DNA of 64,000 nt from Nostoc parmelioides FACHB-3921 (lineage in GTDB: Bacteria; Cyanobacteriota; Cyanobacteriia; Cyanobacteriales; Nostocaceae), in assembly GCF_014696625.1 (NCBI RefSeq), contig NZ_JACJQL010000005.1, positions 1-64,000 of the forward strand, given 5' to 3'. Below the pieces are notes generated by a model. That model was not told the DNA's origin and searched no databases. It was given only the letters and a program-made list of their open reading frames with translations. Shown here piece after piece: positions 37,152 through 47,214 of this stretch. Position 1 is the first letter of the stretch; each line of letters begins with the position of its first letter. Made by a program: the position numbers and the translations under genes.

Positions 37152-39140
37152 ATGATATTCCTTGAACTCGTTCTACAAAATTTTGGCCCCTATTCTGGGA
37201 GACAAGTAATCAATCTTGATCCTAGAAGTGAAGAAAATCATCATCCAATTATTCTATTAGGGGGAATGAATGGAGGTGGAAAAACCACACTCATGGATTC
37301 TATCCGCCTTGCTTTATATGGACAACGCGCCCAATGTTCTACCCGTGGAAATTTAAGTTATAGTGATTTTTTAACTCAATGCGTTAATAGTCAAGCTAAC
37401 CCTACGGAAAAAACGCGGGTTGAATTACTTTTTGAACATATTGAAGATGATAAACCAATAAAATATCGGATTGTCAGAACTTGGGAAAAAAACCCTAAAG
37501 ATGGTAAAGATGCACTAGGAATTTTAGGTGATGATGACACTTGGCCTGTGGATTCTCTGGTGAATATCTGGGATGATTATATAGAAAATCTTCTCCCTTT
37601 GGGTATTTCTAATTTATTTTTATTTGATGGGGAACAAGTTAAAGAACTGGCGGAACAGGACACACCACCACAAATTGTGATTGAAGCTATTCGTGGGTTG
37701 TTGGGTTTAGAATTGGCGGATAGATTAGCTGTTGATTTGGAGATTTTGGTTAATCGCAAACGGAAGGAACTTGCTGAAACTAAAGATTTAGCTGAACTGG
37801 AAGAAATTGAGCAGAGATTAAAAGAACAGCAAGAAGATTATCAAGTTATAGAAGAAAAGTTAGTAACTTTTAAAAATGAAATTGAGGAATTAGAAACTAT
37901 ACAGCGAGAAGCTTTAGATAAATTTGTTTCTGAAGGTGGTAAAATTGCCGCCGAACGCAATCAGCTAGAACAACAACAAAAGGAAAAATCTAGTGCCGCC
38001 GAGAATGTTAGACAGTCAATGTGTGCATTAGCTGCTGAGGTTTTACCGTTGGCGTTAATTCCCAATTTATTGAGTCAAGTACAAACTCAGGGAGCAAAAG
38101 AATTTCGCTATCAACAAATACAATTAGCTAGAGATGTTTTATTGGAGCGAGATAAACGCTTACTGCAATGGTTAAGTGAATTAGCAATTGGTTCTGAACA
38201 GGTAGATAAAATCCAAGCTTTTTTAGTGGAAGATGTGGATAATTTATATACAGATTACGCCCAATTAGAACTACCTTGGTTATTGGCTGATGAAGAAAGT
38301 TTGAGTCAGCTAGATAATTCTATATATCACTTAAAAAATGCTAAGATTTTGGTAAAGCAGCAATTAGCTAATCTCAAAAATATAGAAGAAGAATTGATTG
38401 TGTTAGCTAGACAAGTGCAGACAGCCGCAGAACCAGAAGCTTATCAAAAGCTGCGTGAGACTGTAGAAGAAGCGCAAAATCAGGTGGTTCAAGCTAAGGC
38501 TAATTATGAAACACATCGCCGTATTTTATCGGAGTTAGCAGACTTTATTGAACAAACAAAAAAGGAATTGAAAGAATATACTGATAAGAATATTGATACT
38601 AAAAATAGAGGACACATTATTACTTCTGCTGCTAAAGTGCAAGAAACACTTAAGCTTTTTCGGGAAAAATTAACTCTAAGAAAACTTAACAAACTAGAGG
38701 AAGAGGTGAAGAATTGTTTCCTCTATCTACTGCATAAATCAGATTTAGTATATCGCCTGACTATTGATACTAAAACCTTTGCCTTATCCTTGTTCGATTT
38801 CAATGGTAAACCAGTTCCTAAACATCGCCTGTCAGCAGGGGAAAAACAACTACTAGCGATCGCCTTCCTCTGGGGATTAGCCAAAGTTTCTGGTCTGCGG
38901 TTGCCTGTAGCTATCGATACACCTCTCGGCAGGCTTGACTCCTCCCACCGCCAAAACCTAGTAGAGAAGTACTTTCCCGCCGCCAGCCACCAAGTAATTC
39001 TCTTATCTACGGATACTGAAATTGGGGAAAAGGAAGTAGAAACACTGAGAAGTAATGAAGCGATCGCCCGTGAATATCTCCTGCAATACAACTCCGCAAC
39101 CCGGCAAACAACGGTTATAGAAAATAAATATTTTTGGTAG
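37152..39140 (+). CDS. dndD: DndD, SMC-like ATPase of the phosphorothioation system
   Basis: The 662-residue protein starts MIFLELVLQNFGPYSGRQVI, the typical DndD opening, with Walker A LGGMNGGGKTTLMDSI (Lys44). NLFLFDGEQVKELAE matches the DndD family motif, long coiled coils occupy about 190-290 and 400-510, and the C-terminus has LSAGEKQLLAIAF (ABC signature) and VAIDTPLGRLDSSHR (Walker B). DndD hydrolyses ATP and is thought to open or nick DNA during sulfur insertion. The ATG at 37152 is preferred to an upstream TTG at 37104, which would add 16 atypical residues. dndE follows 11 bases downstream. Confidence 0.94.
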   Translation: MIFLELVLQNFGPYSGRQVINLDPRSEENHHPIILLGGMNGGGKTTLMDSIRLALYGQRAQCSTRGNLSYSDFLTQCVNSQANPTEKTRVELLFEHIEDDKPIKYRIVRTWEKNPKDGKDALGILGDDDTWPVDSLVNIWDDYIENLLPLGISNLFLFDGEQVKELAEQDTPPQIVIEAIRGLLGLELADRLAVDLEILVNRKRKELAETKDLAELEEIEQRLKEQQEDYQVIEEKLVTFKNEIEELETIQREALDKFVSEGGKIAAERNQLEQQQKEKSSAAENVRQSMCALAAEVLPLALIPNLLSQVQTQGAKEFRYQQIQLARDVLLERDKRLLQWLSELAIGSEQVDKIQAFLVEDVDNLYTDYAQLELPWLLADEESLSQLDNSIYHLKNAKILVKQQLANLKNIEEELIVLARQVQTAAEPEAYQKLRETVEEAQNQVVQAKANYETHRRILSELADFIEQTKKELKEYTDKNIDTKNRGHIITSAAKVQETLKLFREKLTLRKLNKLEEEVKNCFLYLLHKSDLVYRLTIDTKTFALSLFDFNGKPVPKHRLSAGEKQLLAIAFLWGLAKVSGLRLPVAIDTPLGRLDSSHRQNLVEKYFPAASHQVILLSTDTEIGEKEVETLRSNEAIAREYLLQYNSATRQTTVIENKYFW

Positions 39141-39151
39141 TACAAATTATT

Positions 39152-39553
39152 ATGGAATCGCCAATCGAAAGAATTAAACTCTCGCAAACCGCTAAAGACC
39201 AACTCTTAAAACTCCGCCGCATTACCAAAATCGACCAATGGAATATCCTTTGTCGTTGGGCTTTTTGTCGTTCCCTCGCCGAAACAACTCCACCTTCCCC
39301 TGTACCCATTCCCCAAGATAGCAACGTCGAAATGACATGGCGCGTTTTTGGCGGCGAAATCTCAGATATTCTCCTCCTTGCCCTTAAGCAACGCTGTCAC
39401 AATGACGGCTACCCCACAGATAAAGAAAACCTAGCAACCCAGTTTCGCCTACATTTACATCGTGGTATCGGTTATTTAGCAGGCGACCCAAATATTAAGA
39501 AAATTGAAGATTTAATTGAGCTAGCAATCAAAGATAGAAATGATATGAGTTAG
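39152..39553 (+). CDS. dndE: DndE, phosphorothioation DNA-binding protein
   Basis: The 133-residue basic protein starts MESPIERIKLSQTAKDQLLK and has WNILCRWAFCRSLAE and LHLHRGIGYLAG, the conserved regions of DndE, a tetrameric protein that binds nicked double-stranded DNA. An in-frame start at 39134 overlaps dndD and would add six residues; the ATG at 39152 gives the family-typical start. The gene directly follows dndD, so the two are co-transcribed and their products probably act as a complex with DndC. Confidence 0.92.
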   Translation: MESPIERIKLSQTAKDQLLKLRRITKIDQWNILCRWAFCRSLAETTPPSPVPIPQDSNVEMTWRVFGGEISDILLLALKQRCHNDGYPTDKENLATQFRLHLHRGIGYLAGDPNIKKIEDLIELAIKDRNDMS

Positions 39554-39635
39554 CTAATTATACTTAGCCCGATTGTGGGAGAGATTTTTTTCAGTAATTA
39601 TGCCACTCTAATAAGTAATTCATCGTAGGTGAGTT

Positions 39636-40022
39636 ATGGGTAAGCGATCATCGCCAAAATATATTGACGCGTCTCAAGATATTAGAGTAGCCGCTACTAC
39701 AAAGATTTGGGGGCTTACGGTTGGTATGCTCGCACTTTGTATACCTCTTTCGGCTGTAACTAGAAGTGGTGCTATCATTCCTTTGGCTGCTTTAGGAGGT
39801 GCAACGGCTGGAACTTTTGCTATATGGCGTGCTGATGAGAGAAAATCAAAACCTCACTACTTCTCTAATCAAGAAGTAGAAAGATTAGAACAAAGAATTG
39901 CCAATCTAGAAACTATCGTTAGCAGTGGTGACTCTGATTTACACGCAAAAATCCAACGTTTAGATGCTGATAATCCTTCTGGTGTCATGACTCAAGTTAC
40001 TACACCAGAAAACAAAGCTTAA
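39636..40022 (+). CDS. Hypothetical membrane protein with C-terminal coiled coil
   Basis: The 128-residue protein has two hydrophobic helices (about residues 24-40 and 44-63, with WGLTVGMLALCIPLSAV and IIPLAALGGATAGTFAI), then a basic stretch (WRADERKSKP) and a coiled coil (NQEVERLEQRIANLETIV, about 80-97). A small helical-hairpin membrane protein with a cytoplasmic coiled coil is the simplest reading. It lies 82 bases after dndE on the same strand, so co-transcription is possible, but nothing in the sequence links it to phosphorothioation. I recognise no family. Confidence 0.6.
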   Translation: MGKRSSPKYIDASQDIRVAATTKIWGLTVGMLALCIPLSAVTRSGAIIPLAALGGATAGTFAIWRADERKSKPHYFSNQEVERLEQRIANLETIVSSGDSDLHAKIQRLDADNPSGVMTQVTTPENKA

Positions 40023-40406
40023 CATCAGCAATACATCTGATTTAGCCTTGATATGCGATGAAGTTTAATTAACCTGACACAATTTCTGCTGAGTTGTCTT
40101 GATCTCAAAACCTAGTTAAATCATACTCTTCTTTAGAAATAGAACTGTTCTAGGACAACAGTATGTTTTGGTTAAGGTTAGTTAGAATTGATGGACTTCA
40201 TGGAAATTATTCCTATCTCAGTCATATCAAGCAATCAAGGCTAAAAATCCTTTTAATAAGGATACTCTCTGCGAATTTCGCCTATGATTGTGTTCTATTA
40301 GACTGCGAGGATTACGGAATTTTTAATTAACTAGAAGTTATAAACTTGATTAATTGCATTGGTATAACTTACCTTAAGTATGCAAAATTGTGCCACAGGA
40401 ATGCAG
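40023..40406. other. Intergenic region before the WD40 gene
   Basis: About 380 bases without a supported gene, AT-rich, probably the boundary between the Dnd island and the signalling block. No repeat, tRNA or attachment-like duplication is visible. Confidence 0.45.
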
Positions 40407-42176
40407 ATGGATTGGATTAGCTTACTCAAAGCTCAACAAGCTGACTTCCTTCTCCGCGTGAAAAAACCGAAGACTTACGATCTGTCGTTGTTGACAAGTC
40501 AAGTTAAAGGTTGCCACAGCGAAATTATGGCATTTTGGGGGGAGCCATTTGCCAAAATTCAGGAAGTTTCTCGCCGACAAGCTGAAATCCTTGCTAAAAA
40601 TCCGCCTCCCATCCCGCCTGAATATCCAGAACCGCCCGACTGGACGATTCCTTTCCCTATCCACTTCCAGCAGCAAGCAGAAGATTATTTCTTGCGAGAG
40701 CAAATTGTTGATCGCATCATCGTTGAACGTCTGGGTAAGTTACTGAAAAAGTTGCCCCAGGATACTGTGAAAAACATGGTACTTGATGATGAGGGCAACT
40801 TGCGCGGTGAAAGTAAATTTACTTATTTGTTAGCAGATAACCCAAAAATCAGCGTACAAGTATATGTAGCGGATGGAGAAAGTTTTAATGGTATTAAGAA
40901 AGATAAAATTAAGTGGTCAGTTACTCAAGAAGATTTGAAAAATCACCAAGTATTAATTTTTCTGTGTTTATTTTATCCATCCACAGGTAAACTTGGTTAT
41001 GAAAAGCAAGCTGTAGTAGCTGGCTTTTTACCTACTAGTCAAATCGCCTTAACTGAACCAAAGCTATATTTCACCCCCAGTCATTTGTTATATGCAGGTG
41101 GACTAAGTTGGTATTTAGAATCACTAACTGCAAAAAAAGAGGCGAAACCAGATTTTCTGCCGGTAGTAATTGAAAGGACGATACCAGAAACGATTCAAAC
41201 TGTACCCTCTGAACATCCCCGCAAAGAAATTATTGGTGATTGGGAATGTTGGCAGACATTAAGAGGACACACGAGAGGAATTAATTGCTTGTCTTTTAGT
41301 TCTGGTTGTGAAAATGGTTTGCCGATGTTAGCTAGTGGGAGTCGGGGAGAGACAAAACTCTGGGATTTAAGCCAGGGTGAGTTAATTGATACTTTGTCGG
41401 AATATCCTTGGATTGTCTCTGGGTTAGTAGATGAAGTAAATTCTCTGGCTTTTAGTGCTGATGGGCAAATGTTAGTGAGTGGCGGTGCAGACTCCACTAT
41501 TAAAATTTGGCACACAGGCGCACTAGATTTAATTGATATTCTGCACAAACACAATGGGATTGTGCGATGTGCGGCTTTTACTCCCGATGGGCAGATGCTA
41601 GCGACTGGTGGCGATGACAGAAGAGTCTTATTTTGGGATTTGATGCACCGTCAGGTCAAAGCTATTTTGTCTTTAGATGATACGGCTGCTCATTCTTTAG
41701 TTTTGAGCAGAGATGGACAGACTTTAGTCACAGGGAGCTATCGCAAAATTAAAGTCTGGCAAAATTCTGGTTCCTGGTTGGGCAAAAATCTCAAGGATGC
41801 ACAACCCTTACATACTCTGATGGGTCATGGTCATATTGTGCGGTCTTTGGTGATGAGTAAAGATGGTCAACTACTGATTAGTGGTAGTTGGGATCAGACG
41901 ATTAAAATTTGGCACTTGGCGACTGGGCGATTAATTCGCACCCTCAAAGGTCATACAGATAAAGTGTATGCGATCGCCTTAAGTCCTGATGAACAAATTA
42001 TCGCTAGTGGAAGCTCTGATCAAACCATCAAATTGTGGCATCTGGAAACAGGCGAGTTATTAGCTACGTTTACAGGTCACACTGATATCATCACAGCCCT
42101 AACTTTTACAACGTCAGGTGAAATGTTAGTCAGTGGCAGTTTGGATAAGACGATTAAACTTTGGCAAAGGAGTTAA
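40407..42176 (+). CDS. WD40-repeat protein with unassigned N-terminal domain
   Basis: The protein of about 589 residues has an N-terminal globular part (about 1-290) with a proline-rich segment (NPPPIPPEYPEPPDW). The C-terminal half is a WD40 propeller of about seven repeats, from LRGHTRGINCLSF to LDKTIKLWQRS, with typical IKIW endings and an irregular second and fourth blade. It probably acts as a protein-interaction scaffold. No enzymatic motif is seen. ATG codons at 40380, 40401 and 40407 are in frame; 40407 is chosen because CAGGA ends 6 bases upstream. It is not closely similar to the 14-blade array at 12.7 kb. Link to the Dnd island unknown. Confidence 0.8.
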   Translation: MDWISLLKAQQADFLLRVKKPKTYDLSLLTSQVKGCHSEIMAFWGEPFAKIQEVSRRQAEILAKNPPPIPPEYPEPPDWTIPFPIHFQQQAEDYFLREQIVDRIIVERLGKLLKKLPQDTVKNMVLDDEGNLRGESKFTYLLADNPKISVQVYVADGESFNGIKKDKIKWSVTQEDLKNHQVLIFLCLFYPSTGKLGYEKQAVVAGFLPTSQIALTEPKLYFTPSHLLYAGGLSWYLESLTAKKEAKPDFLPVVIERTIPETIQTVPSEHPRKEIIGDWECWQTLRGHTRGINCLSFSSGCENGLPMLASGSRGETKLWDLSQGELIDTLSEYPWIVSGLVDEVNSLAFSADGQMLVSGGADSTIKIWHTGALDLIDILHKHNGIVRCAAFTPDGQMLATGGDDRRVLFWDLMHRQVKAILSLDDTAAHSLVLSRDGQTLVTGSYRKIKVWQNSGSWLGKNLKDAQPLHTLMGHGHIVRSLVMSKDGQLLISGSWDQTIKIWHLATGRLIRTLKGHTDKVYAIALSPDEQIIASGSSDQTIKLWHLETGELLATFTGHTDIITALTFTTSGEMLVSGSLDKTIKLWQRS

Positions 42177-42251
42177 TCAGGAATCATTGGTCAACAGTCA
42201 ATAGTTATTTGTCTGTGTTCCGTCGTTTTTTCTGTCTCTAACCCCACTCAG

Positions 42252-42280
42252 CAGCGCTAATCAAATTAGCGTTGTTTTTT
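42252..42280 (+). terminator. Rho-independent terminator after the WD40 gene
   Basis: CGCTAAT / ATTAGCG with a CAA loop, extended by three weaker pairs, followed by GTTTTTT. It lies about 75 bases beyond the WD40 stop. The rest of the gap up to 42546 is AT-rich and probably holds the promoter of the hybrid kinase. Confidence 0.75.
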
Positions 42281-42546
42281 GGCATATGTTCAAATAATGC
42301 CCACAGGATTTATTCAGCCAACAGATTCAATAACAACTGATATACGCTTCCGTAATCAAAAGCTGTCAATATCAAGTTACTATTGTGATATTTTAGAACA
42401 GATAACTGCACAAATGTGAGATCAGGATAAGTTATCGCCTAAATATTTAACGTGCGATAATGTTACACCCTACTGCTGATAATGGCTTTAAAAAGGTACT
42501 TTGCAAATTTAAGGATAAATAGCATTTTGATATTGCAGCTGGAGGA

Positions 42547-45372
42547 ATGGGCAAAATAATGCCAGTGAGTAACACAAAGCCTTCTTTGCAGCGCCAAATT
42601 AAAACTATGATTCGTTCTAGTGTTCAAACTGCTCAAAAGCTACCTTTGCGCTTGATTTTGGTTGTTCCTTTTGTGCTGCAAATTTTCACAGCAGTAAGTC
42701 TTGTGGGTTATCTCTCTTTTAGAAATGGGCAGAAGGCAGTAAATGAACTCGCTGACCAGTTAATTATCAAAGTGAATAAACTAGTTGATCAACATCTGGA
42801 TACTTACTTAGCAGCCCCTCGACAGATTAATCAAATCAATGTGGATGCTATGAATTTAGGAATTCTGAATATAGAGAATTTTCAGACTACAGGACGTTAT
42901 TTCTGGCAGCAAATGCAGGTATTTAATGTTGGTTATATTAGTTTTGCTAATCCCCAAGGAGAATTTATTGGGGTTGAACGTTTAGATAAAGGTAGCCTAT
43001 TAATTAATGAAGTTTCCCAAAAAAATGGTATTGGCAAACTGTATGTTTACAATACTAATAATCAAGGCGATCGCCAGCAATTAATAGCAATTAAAGATTA
43101 TGATCCTCATGTGGAAGCTTGGTATGCAGATGCAGTTAAGGTAGGTAAACCTGTCTGGAGTCAGATTTATTCATGGGAAGATAAACCAGAAGTTTTATCT
43201 ATATCTGCGAGCTACCCCATCAACGATAATAATAATAAATTTGTTGGGGTGATTAGTGTAGATTTAATACTATCGCAAATTAACAGCTTTTTAGCGAATT
43301 TAAAAGTCGGACAAACAGGACAAATATTTATTTTAGAACGCTCTGGAATGATAGTTGCTTCTTCTACTAGTGAAGCACCATACAAAGTAATTAATGGCAA
43401 AGCACAGAGGCTATCAGCATACCAAAGCAAAAATTATTTACTTCGAGAAACAACGGATTATCTGCAACAAAAGTTCGGTCAACTAAAAAATGTTAATAGT
43501 TATCAACAAGCTGTATTGCAACTACAACATGAAAGGCATTTTGTGCAAGTAAGACCTTGGAACGATAAATTAGGACTGGATTGGTTAGTGATTGTCGTTG
43601 TTCCTGAGAGCGACTTTATGGCACAAATTAATACTAACAATCGCACAACTATTTTACTGTGTTTGGGAGCGCTGATTATAGCGACGACAATGGGTGTATA
43701 TACTTCCCGTTGGATAGCCCGTCCTATTGTACAGTTAACTCAAGCTAGTGGTGCGATCGCCTCTGGCAACCTTGACCAAGAAGTGACGATTTCTGGCTTA
43801 AAAGAATTGAGTATGCTTGCCACGTCTTTTAATCAAATGGCAGGACAACTACGTAATAGTTTCGCAGAATTAGAAAAAACCAATCAAGAATTAGAAAACA
43901 GAGTTGCAGAACGAACAGCAGAAATCACAGCAGCTAAAGAAACGGCTGATGCTGCTAACCGTGCAAAAAGTGAATTCTTGGCTAACATGAGCCATGAATT
44001 ACGCACCCCACTCAATGGTATTCTTGGCTATGCACAAATTTTGCAAACTGATGCAAATACTAGTGATGAGCAAATGCAAGGTTTGAACACTATTTATGAG
44101 TGTGGTTCTCATTTGCTGACTTTAATTAATGATATTTTAGATATTGCTAAAATTGAGGCTAAAAAATTAGAACTTTATCCTCAAGAATTTGATTTAAAAA
44201 GATTATTGCTCGGCGCTTGTGAGATGTGTCGAATTAAAGCGGAGCAAAAAGAAATTAGGTTCAAATATCATTTAAATCATCATATTCCCGCTAATGTTTT
44301 TGCTGATGAAAAACGGATACGCCAGGTTTTAATTAATATTTTGAGTAATGCTATTAAGTTTACAGACAATGGTACAGTAACTTTTGATGTAGAAGTAGTT
44401 GCCTGTACAGGAACAAAATTAATTACCAATACAAATCAGATACTGCCAGTTTATAAACTGAGATTCAAAATTGAAGATACAGGTATTGGGATGACGAATG
44501 AACAACTCAAAAAAATATTTTTGCCCTTTGAGCAAGTAGGAGATAATTTACATAAATCAGAAGGAACAGGTTTAGGGCTGGCAATTAGTAGCCAAATTCT
44601 AGAATTGATGGGTAGTGACCTCAAAGTTGAGAGTGTATATGGTAAAGGAACTAAGTTTTGGTTTGATTTAAATTTACCCATAGTTGAGACTGGGAAATTC
44701 TCTTTATCAGTTGCAGGTCAAAAAAATATTATTGGCTACGAAGGCAAGACAAAAAGCATTTTAATTATTGATAATAGCTGGGAAAATCGTTCTATTTTTG
44801 TCAATTTATTGTCATCCTTAGGGTTTAATTTGACTGAGGTTAGTAGTTTACAAGAAGGTTTAGATAAGATCAAAACTGAACATCCCGATTTAATTATTGC
44901 TGATATCGCCATGTCGGAAATAAATAACTTGCAGGTAACAAAAATGATGCGATCACAAGTAAAATTTGCCAAATTGGTGATTATTGCTTTGTCGGCTGAT
45001 GTATCTGAATATACTCGTCAGCAAAGTCAAGAAGCTGGTTACGATGATTTTTTAGCACAATCTGTAAAGGTTGAAGAACTATTCGATATGTTACAAACTT
45101 ATTTATCTTTAAAATGGATTTACTCACTTGATGATGTTTCTCTAGTCAACATTTCATCTACAGAAGAAATTATATTTCCCCCGCCTACGGAGTTGTTTAA
45201 CTTATATCAAGCTGCTAAGGCTGGTTATGTAGTTGGTATTCAAGAAGAAATCACCAGAATTCAGCAATTGGATAAAAAATATATGCGTTTTGCCGTTAAA
45301 GTTTCAGAATTAATTGCAGAGTTCGAAGATGAGGCAATTGTTGCTATGATTCAGCCTCATCTATCATATTGA
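42547..45372 (+). CDS. Membrane hybrid histidine kinase (dCache-HAMP-HisKA-HATPase-REC)
   Basis: The 941-residue sensor has a membrane helix (about 35-58), an extracytoplasmic dCache-like domain (about 60-360), a second helix (about 363-382), HAMP (about 385-440), a coiled coil, HisKA with [16 protein letters not shown] (His483), HATPase with DTGIGM and GTGLGLAIS, and a C-terminal receiver (about 735-850) followed by an 80-residue tail. The receiver keeps the phospho-acceptor Asp786 but has Gln838 where the conserved lysine should be and lacks one acidic residue, so its chemistry is probably altered. Starts at 42547 and 42559 are both possible; GGAGG lies just before the first. The ligand is unknown. 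Confidence 0.92.
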   Translation: MGKIMPVSNTKPSLQRQIKTMIRSSVQTAQKLPLRLILVVPFVLQIFTAVSLVGYLSFRNGQKAVNELADQLIIKVNKLVDQHLDTYLAAPRQINQINVDAMNLGILNIENFQTTGRYFWQQMQVFNVGYISFANPQGEFIGVERLDKGSLLINEVSQKNGIGKLYVYNTNNQGDRQQLIAIKDYDPHVEAWYADAVKVGKPVWSQIYSWEDKPEVLSISASYPINDNNNKFVGVISVDLILSQINSFLANLKVGQTGQIFILERSGMIVASSTSEAPYKVINGKAQRLSAYQSKNYLLRETTDYLQQKFGQLKNVNSYQQAVLQLQHERHFVQVRPWNDKLGLDWLVIVVVPESDFMAQINTNNRTTILLCLGALIIATTMGVYTSRWIARPIVQLTQASGAIASGNLDQEVTISGLKELSMLATSFNQMAGQLRNSFAELEKTNQELENRVAERTAEITAAKETADAANRAKSEFLANMSHELRTPLNGILGYAQILQTDANTSDEQMQGLNTIYECGSHLLTLINDILDIAKIEAKKLELYPQEFDLKRLLLGACEMCRIKAEQKEIRFKYHLNHHIPANVFADEKRIRQVLINILSNAIKFTDNGTVTFDVEVVACTGTKLITNTNQILPVYKLRFKIEDTGIGMTNEQLKKIFLPFEQVGDNLHKSEGTGLGLAISSQILELMGSDLKVESVYGKGTKFWFDLNLPIVETGKFSLSVAGQKNIIGYEGKTKSILIIDNSWENRSIFVNLLSSLGFNLTEVSSLQEGLDKIKTEHPDLIIADIAMSEINNLQVTKMMRSQVKFAKLVIIALSADVSEYTRQQSQEAGYDDFLAQSVKVEELFDMLQTYLSLKWIYSLDDVSLVNISSTEEIIFPPPTELFNLYQAAKAGYVVGIQEEITRIQQLDKKYMRFAVKVSELIAEFEDEAIVAMIQPHLSY

Positions 45373-45510
45373 CATTGATCAATTATTCACTAATAACATG
45401 AAAAGTTTATTATACATATTCTTATTTAAGATAGTAAAAATGGATTTTTTTCAGGAAAGTTATTAAATAAAGATGAATCTAGAACTACGATGTTTCAGAG
45501 GATAATTTAG

Positions 45511-46734
45511 ATGAGCAGTCCCATAAATAACTCAGTCTTAATTGTAGATGATATCCCGACTAACATCAAGGTTTTGTTTGACATTCTCAATCAGGCTGGT
45601 TTTCGAGTTTCTGTTGCTAAAAATGGTCTAAGCGCGTTGGCAAAAGTACAAGAAACATTACCAAATTTAATTTTGCTGGATGTCATGATGCCTGGTATGG
45701 ATGGATTTGAAACTTGTCGCCACCTAAAAGCTAATCCTAAGACCAAGGACATTCCCGTAATTTTTATGACAGCTCTATCTGATACGGTAAATAAAGTCAA
45801 AGGGTTGCAAATTGGGGCAGTTGACTATATTACTAAACCTATTGAATATGAAGAAGTGTTAGCAAGAATCAATGTCCATTTAGAATTGCGGCGGACTCAA
45901 TTGAAGTTAGCACAAGAGGAGAAAATGTCTTCGTTGGGACAGTTAGTAGCAGGAATTGCCCATGAAATTAATAATCCAGTTAATTTTATTTACGGGAATT
46001 TAGCCCATGCCCAAAATTATGTTGGAGACTTATTAAATTTATTAAAATTGTACGAAAATCATACGGTTAACCCAAGTGAGGAAATTCAAGCATTCTCAAA
46101 AAGTATCGAATTGGAGTTTATTAAACAAGATTTACCACGTCTATTATCTTCGATGCAAATGGGGACTGAGAGAGTGGAGCAAATTGTGCGATCGCTGCGT
46201 TTATTCTCTCGATTAGAAGACCCAGAATTTCAACTGTTTAACTTACATGATGGTCTTGATAGCACACTCATTATTTTAAGTCACCGCCTCAAAATTTTAC
46301 CTACAGATTCAACAATTAACATTATCAAGGAATATGGTGATATCCCTTTAGTTGAGTGCTATTCTGGAAAACTTAACCAAGTATTCATGAATCTGCTGGC
46401 TAATGCCATTGATGCCTTAGAGGAATCAATAGTTAATAGAGAAACAACTGATACATTAACAATTTGGATTCGGACAAAAGTCACAGATGACCAAAAATCA
46501 GTATTAATTGAAATTACAGATAACGGTGTTGGTATTCCTCTAGAAGTACAACAGCGCATTTTTGAGCAATTTTTCACTACCAAGCCTTTAGGTAAAGGTA
46601 CTGGTTTAGGGTTGGCGATCGCTCATGAGATTATAGTAGAAAAACATGGAGGTACTTTACAGGTAGAATCAACTCCCGGAAAAGGTACCCAATTGTTAAT
46701 CACTCTTCCCATTCAGCAAGTGATTGGATATTAA
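45511..46734 (+). CDS. REC-histidine kinase (receiver-first hybrid), paralogue 1
   Basis: The 407-residue soluble protein has a complete receiver domain (about 8-125; VLIVDDIPTNIK, Asp57 in LLDVMMPGMDGFE, TKP lysine) followed by HisKA with GQLVAGIAHEINNPV (His151) and HATPase motifs NQVFMNLLANAIDALEES, ITDNGVGIP and [10 protein letters not shown]. Its kinase is therefore controlled by phosphorylation of its own N-terminal receiver, placing it in the middle of a phosphorelay. The upstream hybrid kinase is a plausible donor. The kinase half is closely similar to those at 47215 and 49960, pointing to local duplication. Confidence 0.93.
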   Translation: MSSPINNSVLIVDDIPTNIKVLFDILNQAGFRVSVAKNGLSALAKVQETLPNLILLDVMMPGMDGFETCRHLKANPKTKDIPVIFMTALSDTVNKVKGLQIGAVDYITKPIEYEEVLARINVHLELRRTQLKLAQEEKMSSLGQLVAGIAHEINNPVNFIYGNLAHAQNYVGDLLNLLKLYENHTVNPSEEIQAFSKSIELEFIKQDLPRLLSSMQMGTERVEQIVRSLRLFSRLEDPEFQLFNLHDGLDSTLIILSHRLKILPTDSTINIIKEYGDIPLVECYSGKLNQVFMNLLANAIDALEESIVNRETTDTLTIWIRTKVTDDQKSVLIEITDNGVGIPLEVQQRIFEQFFTTKPLGKGTGLGLAIAHEIIVEKHGGTLQVESTPGKGTQLLITLPIQQVIGY

Positions 46735-47214
46735 TGTTAGCTATTTTTATGGTCATAACACTTTACTATCTGTTTAGAGGAAATAATCAGGTAGTAGTAA
46801 TTACCGCTTCAGCAGAAAAGTATTCAAAAGCCATGACGGCTTGATTTTTCGTACCTATATTTTATTTTTATGATTCTTTAACTAAATTAGTTATCAACTC
46901 TCACGCAGATGAGTCCAACATAAATCAACCCGGACTACGATAGATTGATGTTATAACAATTATTGGTTGTAGCTGTTGCTCTATCACGATTTCTGGGAAT
47001 CATAATCTTATGGGTTATTTATAAAGCAATAATAACATTTATGTTGGGGAGGTTTTATTTATTGTAGCAACTGGTATTTTGCCAGGCACATATGTAGATA
47101 TGATTAGTCAGAAAAAAGATAATTCAAGCGATTAACACACCCAAAATTTACTTTATAAATAGTCTCCTATCGCATCACCGGTGAATCAATATAAAATCCG
47201 CGAGTTCAACTTAA
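46735..47214. other. 480-base gap between paralogous kinases
   Basis: No intact gene. Short frames near 46970-47135 read hydrophobic residues (for example VEVLFIVATGILPGTYVDM-like sequence in one frame and LSRFLGIIILWVIYKAI in another), which could be the remnant of a small membrane-protein gene broken by a frameshift. I give this low weight. Confidence 0.3.

Noticed and set aside
46970..47135. Degraded small membrane-protein gene
   Set aside because: Hydrophobic stretches in two frames are suggestive, but without a homologue they cannot be told from AT-rich chance coding.
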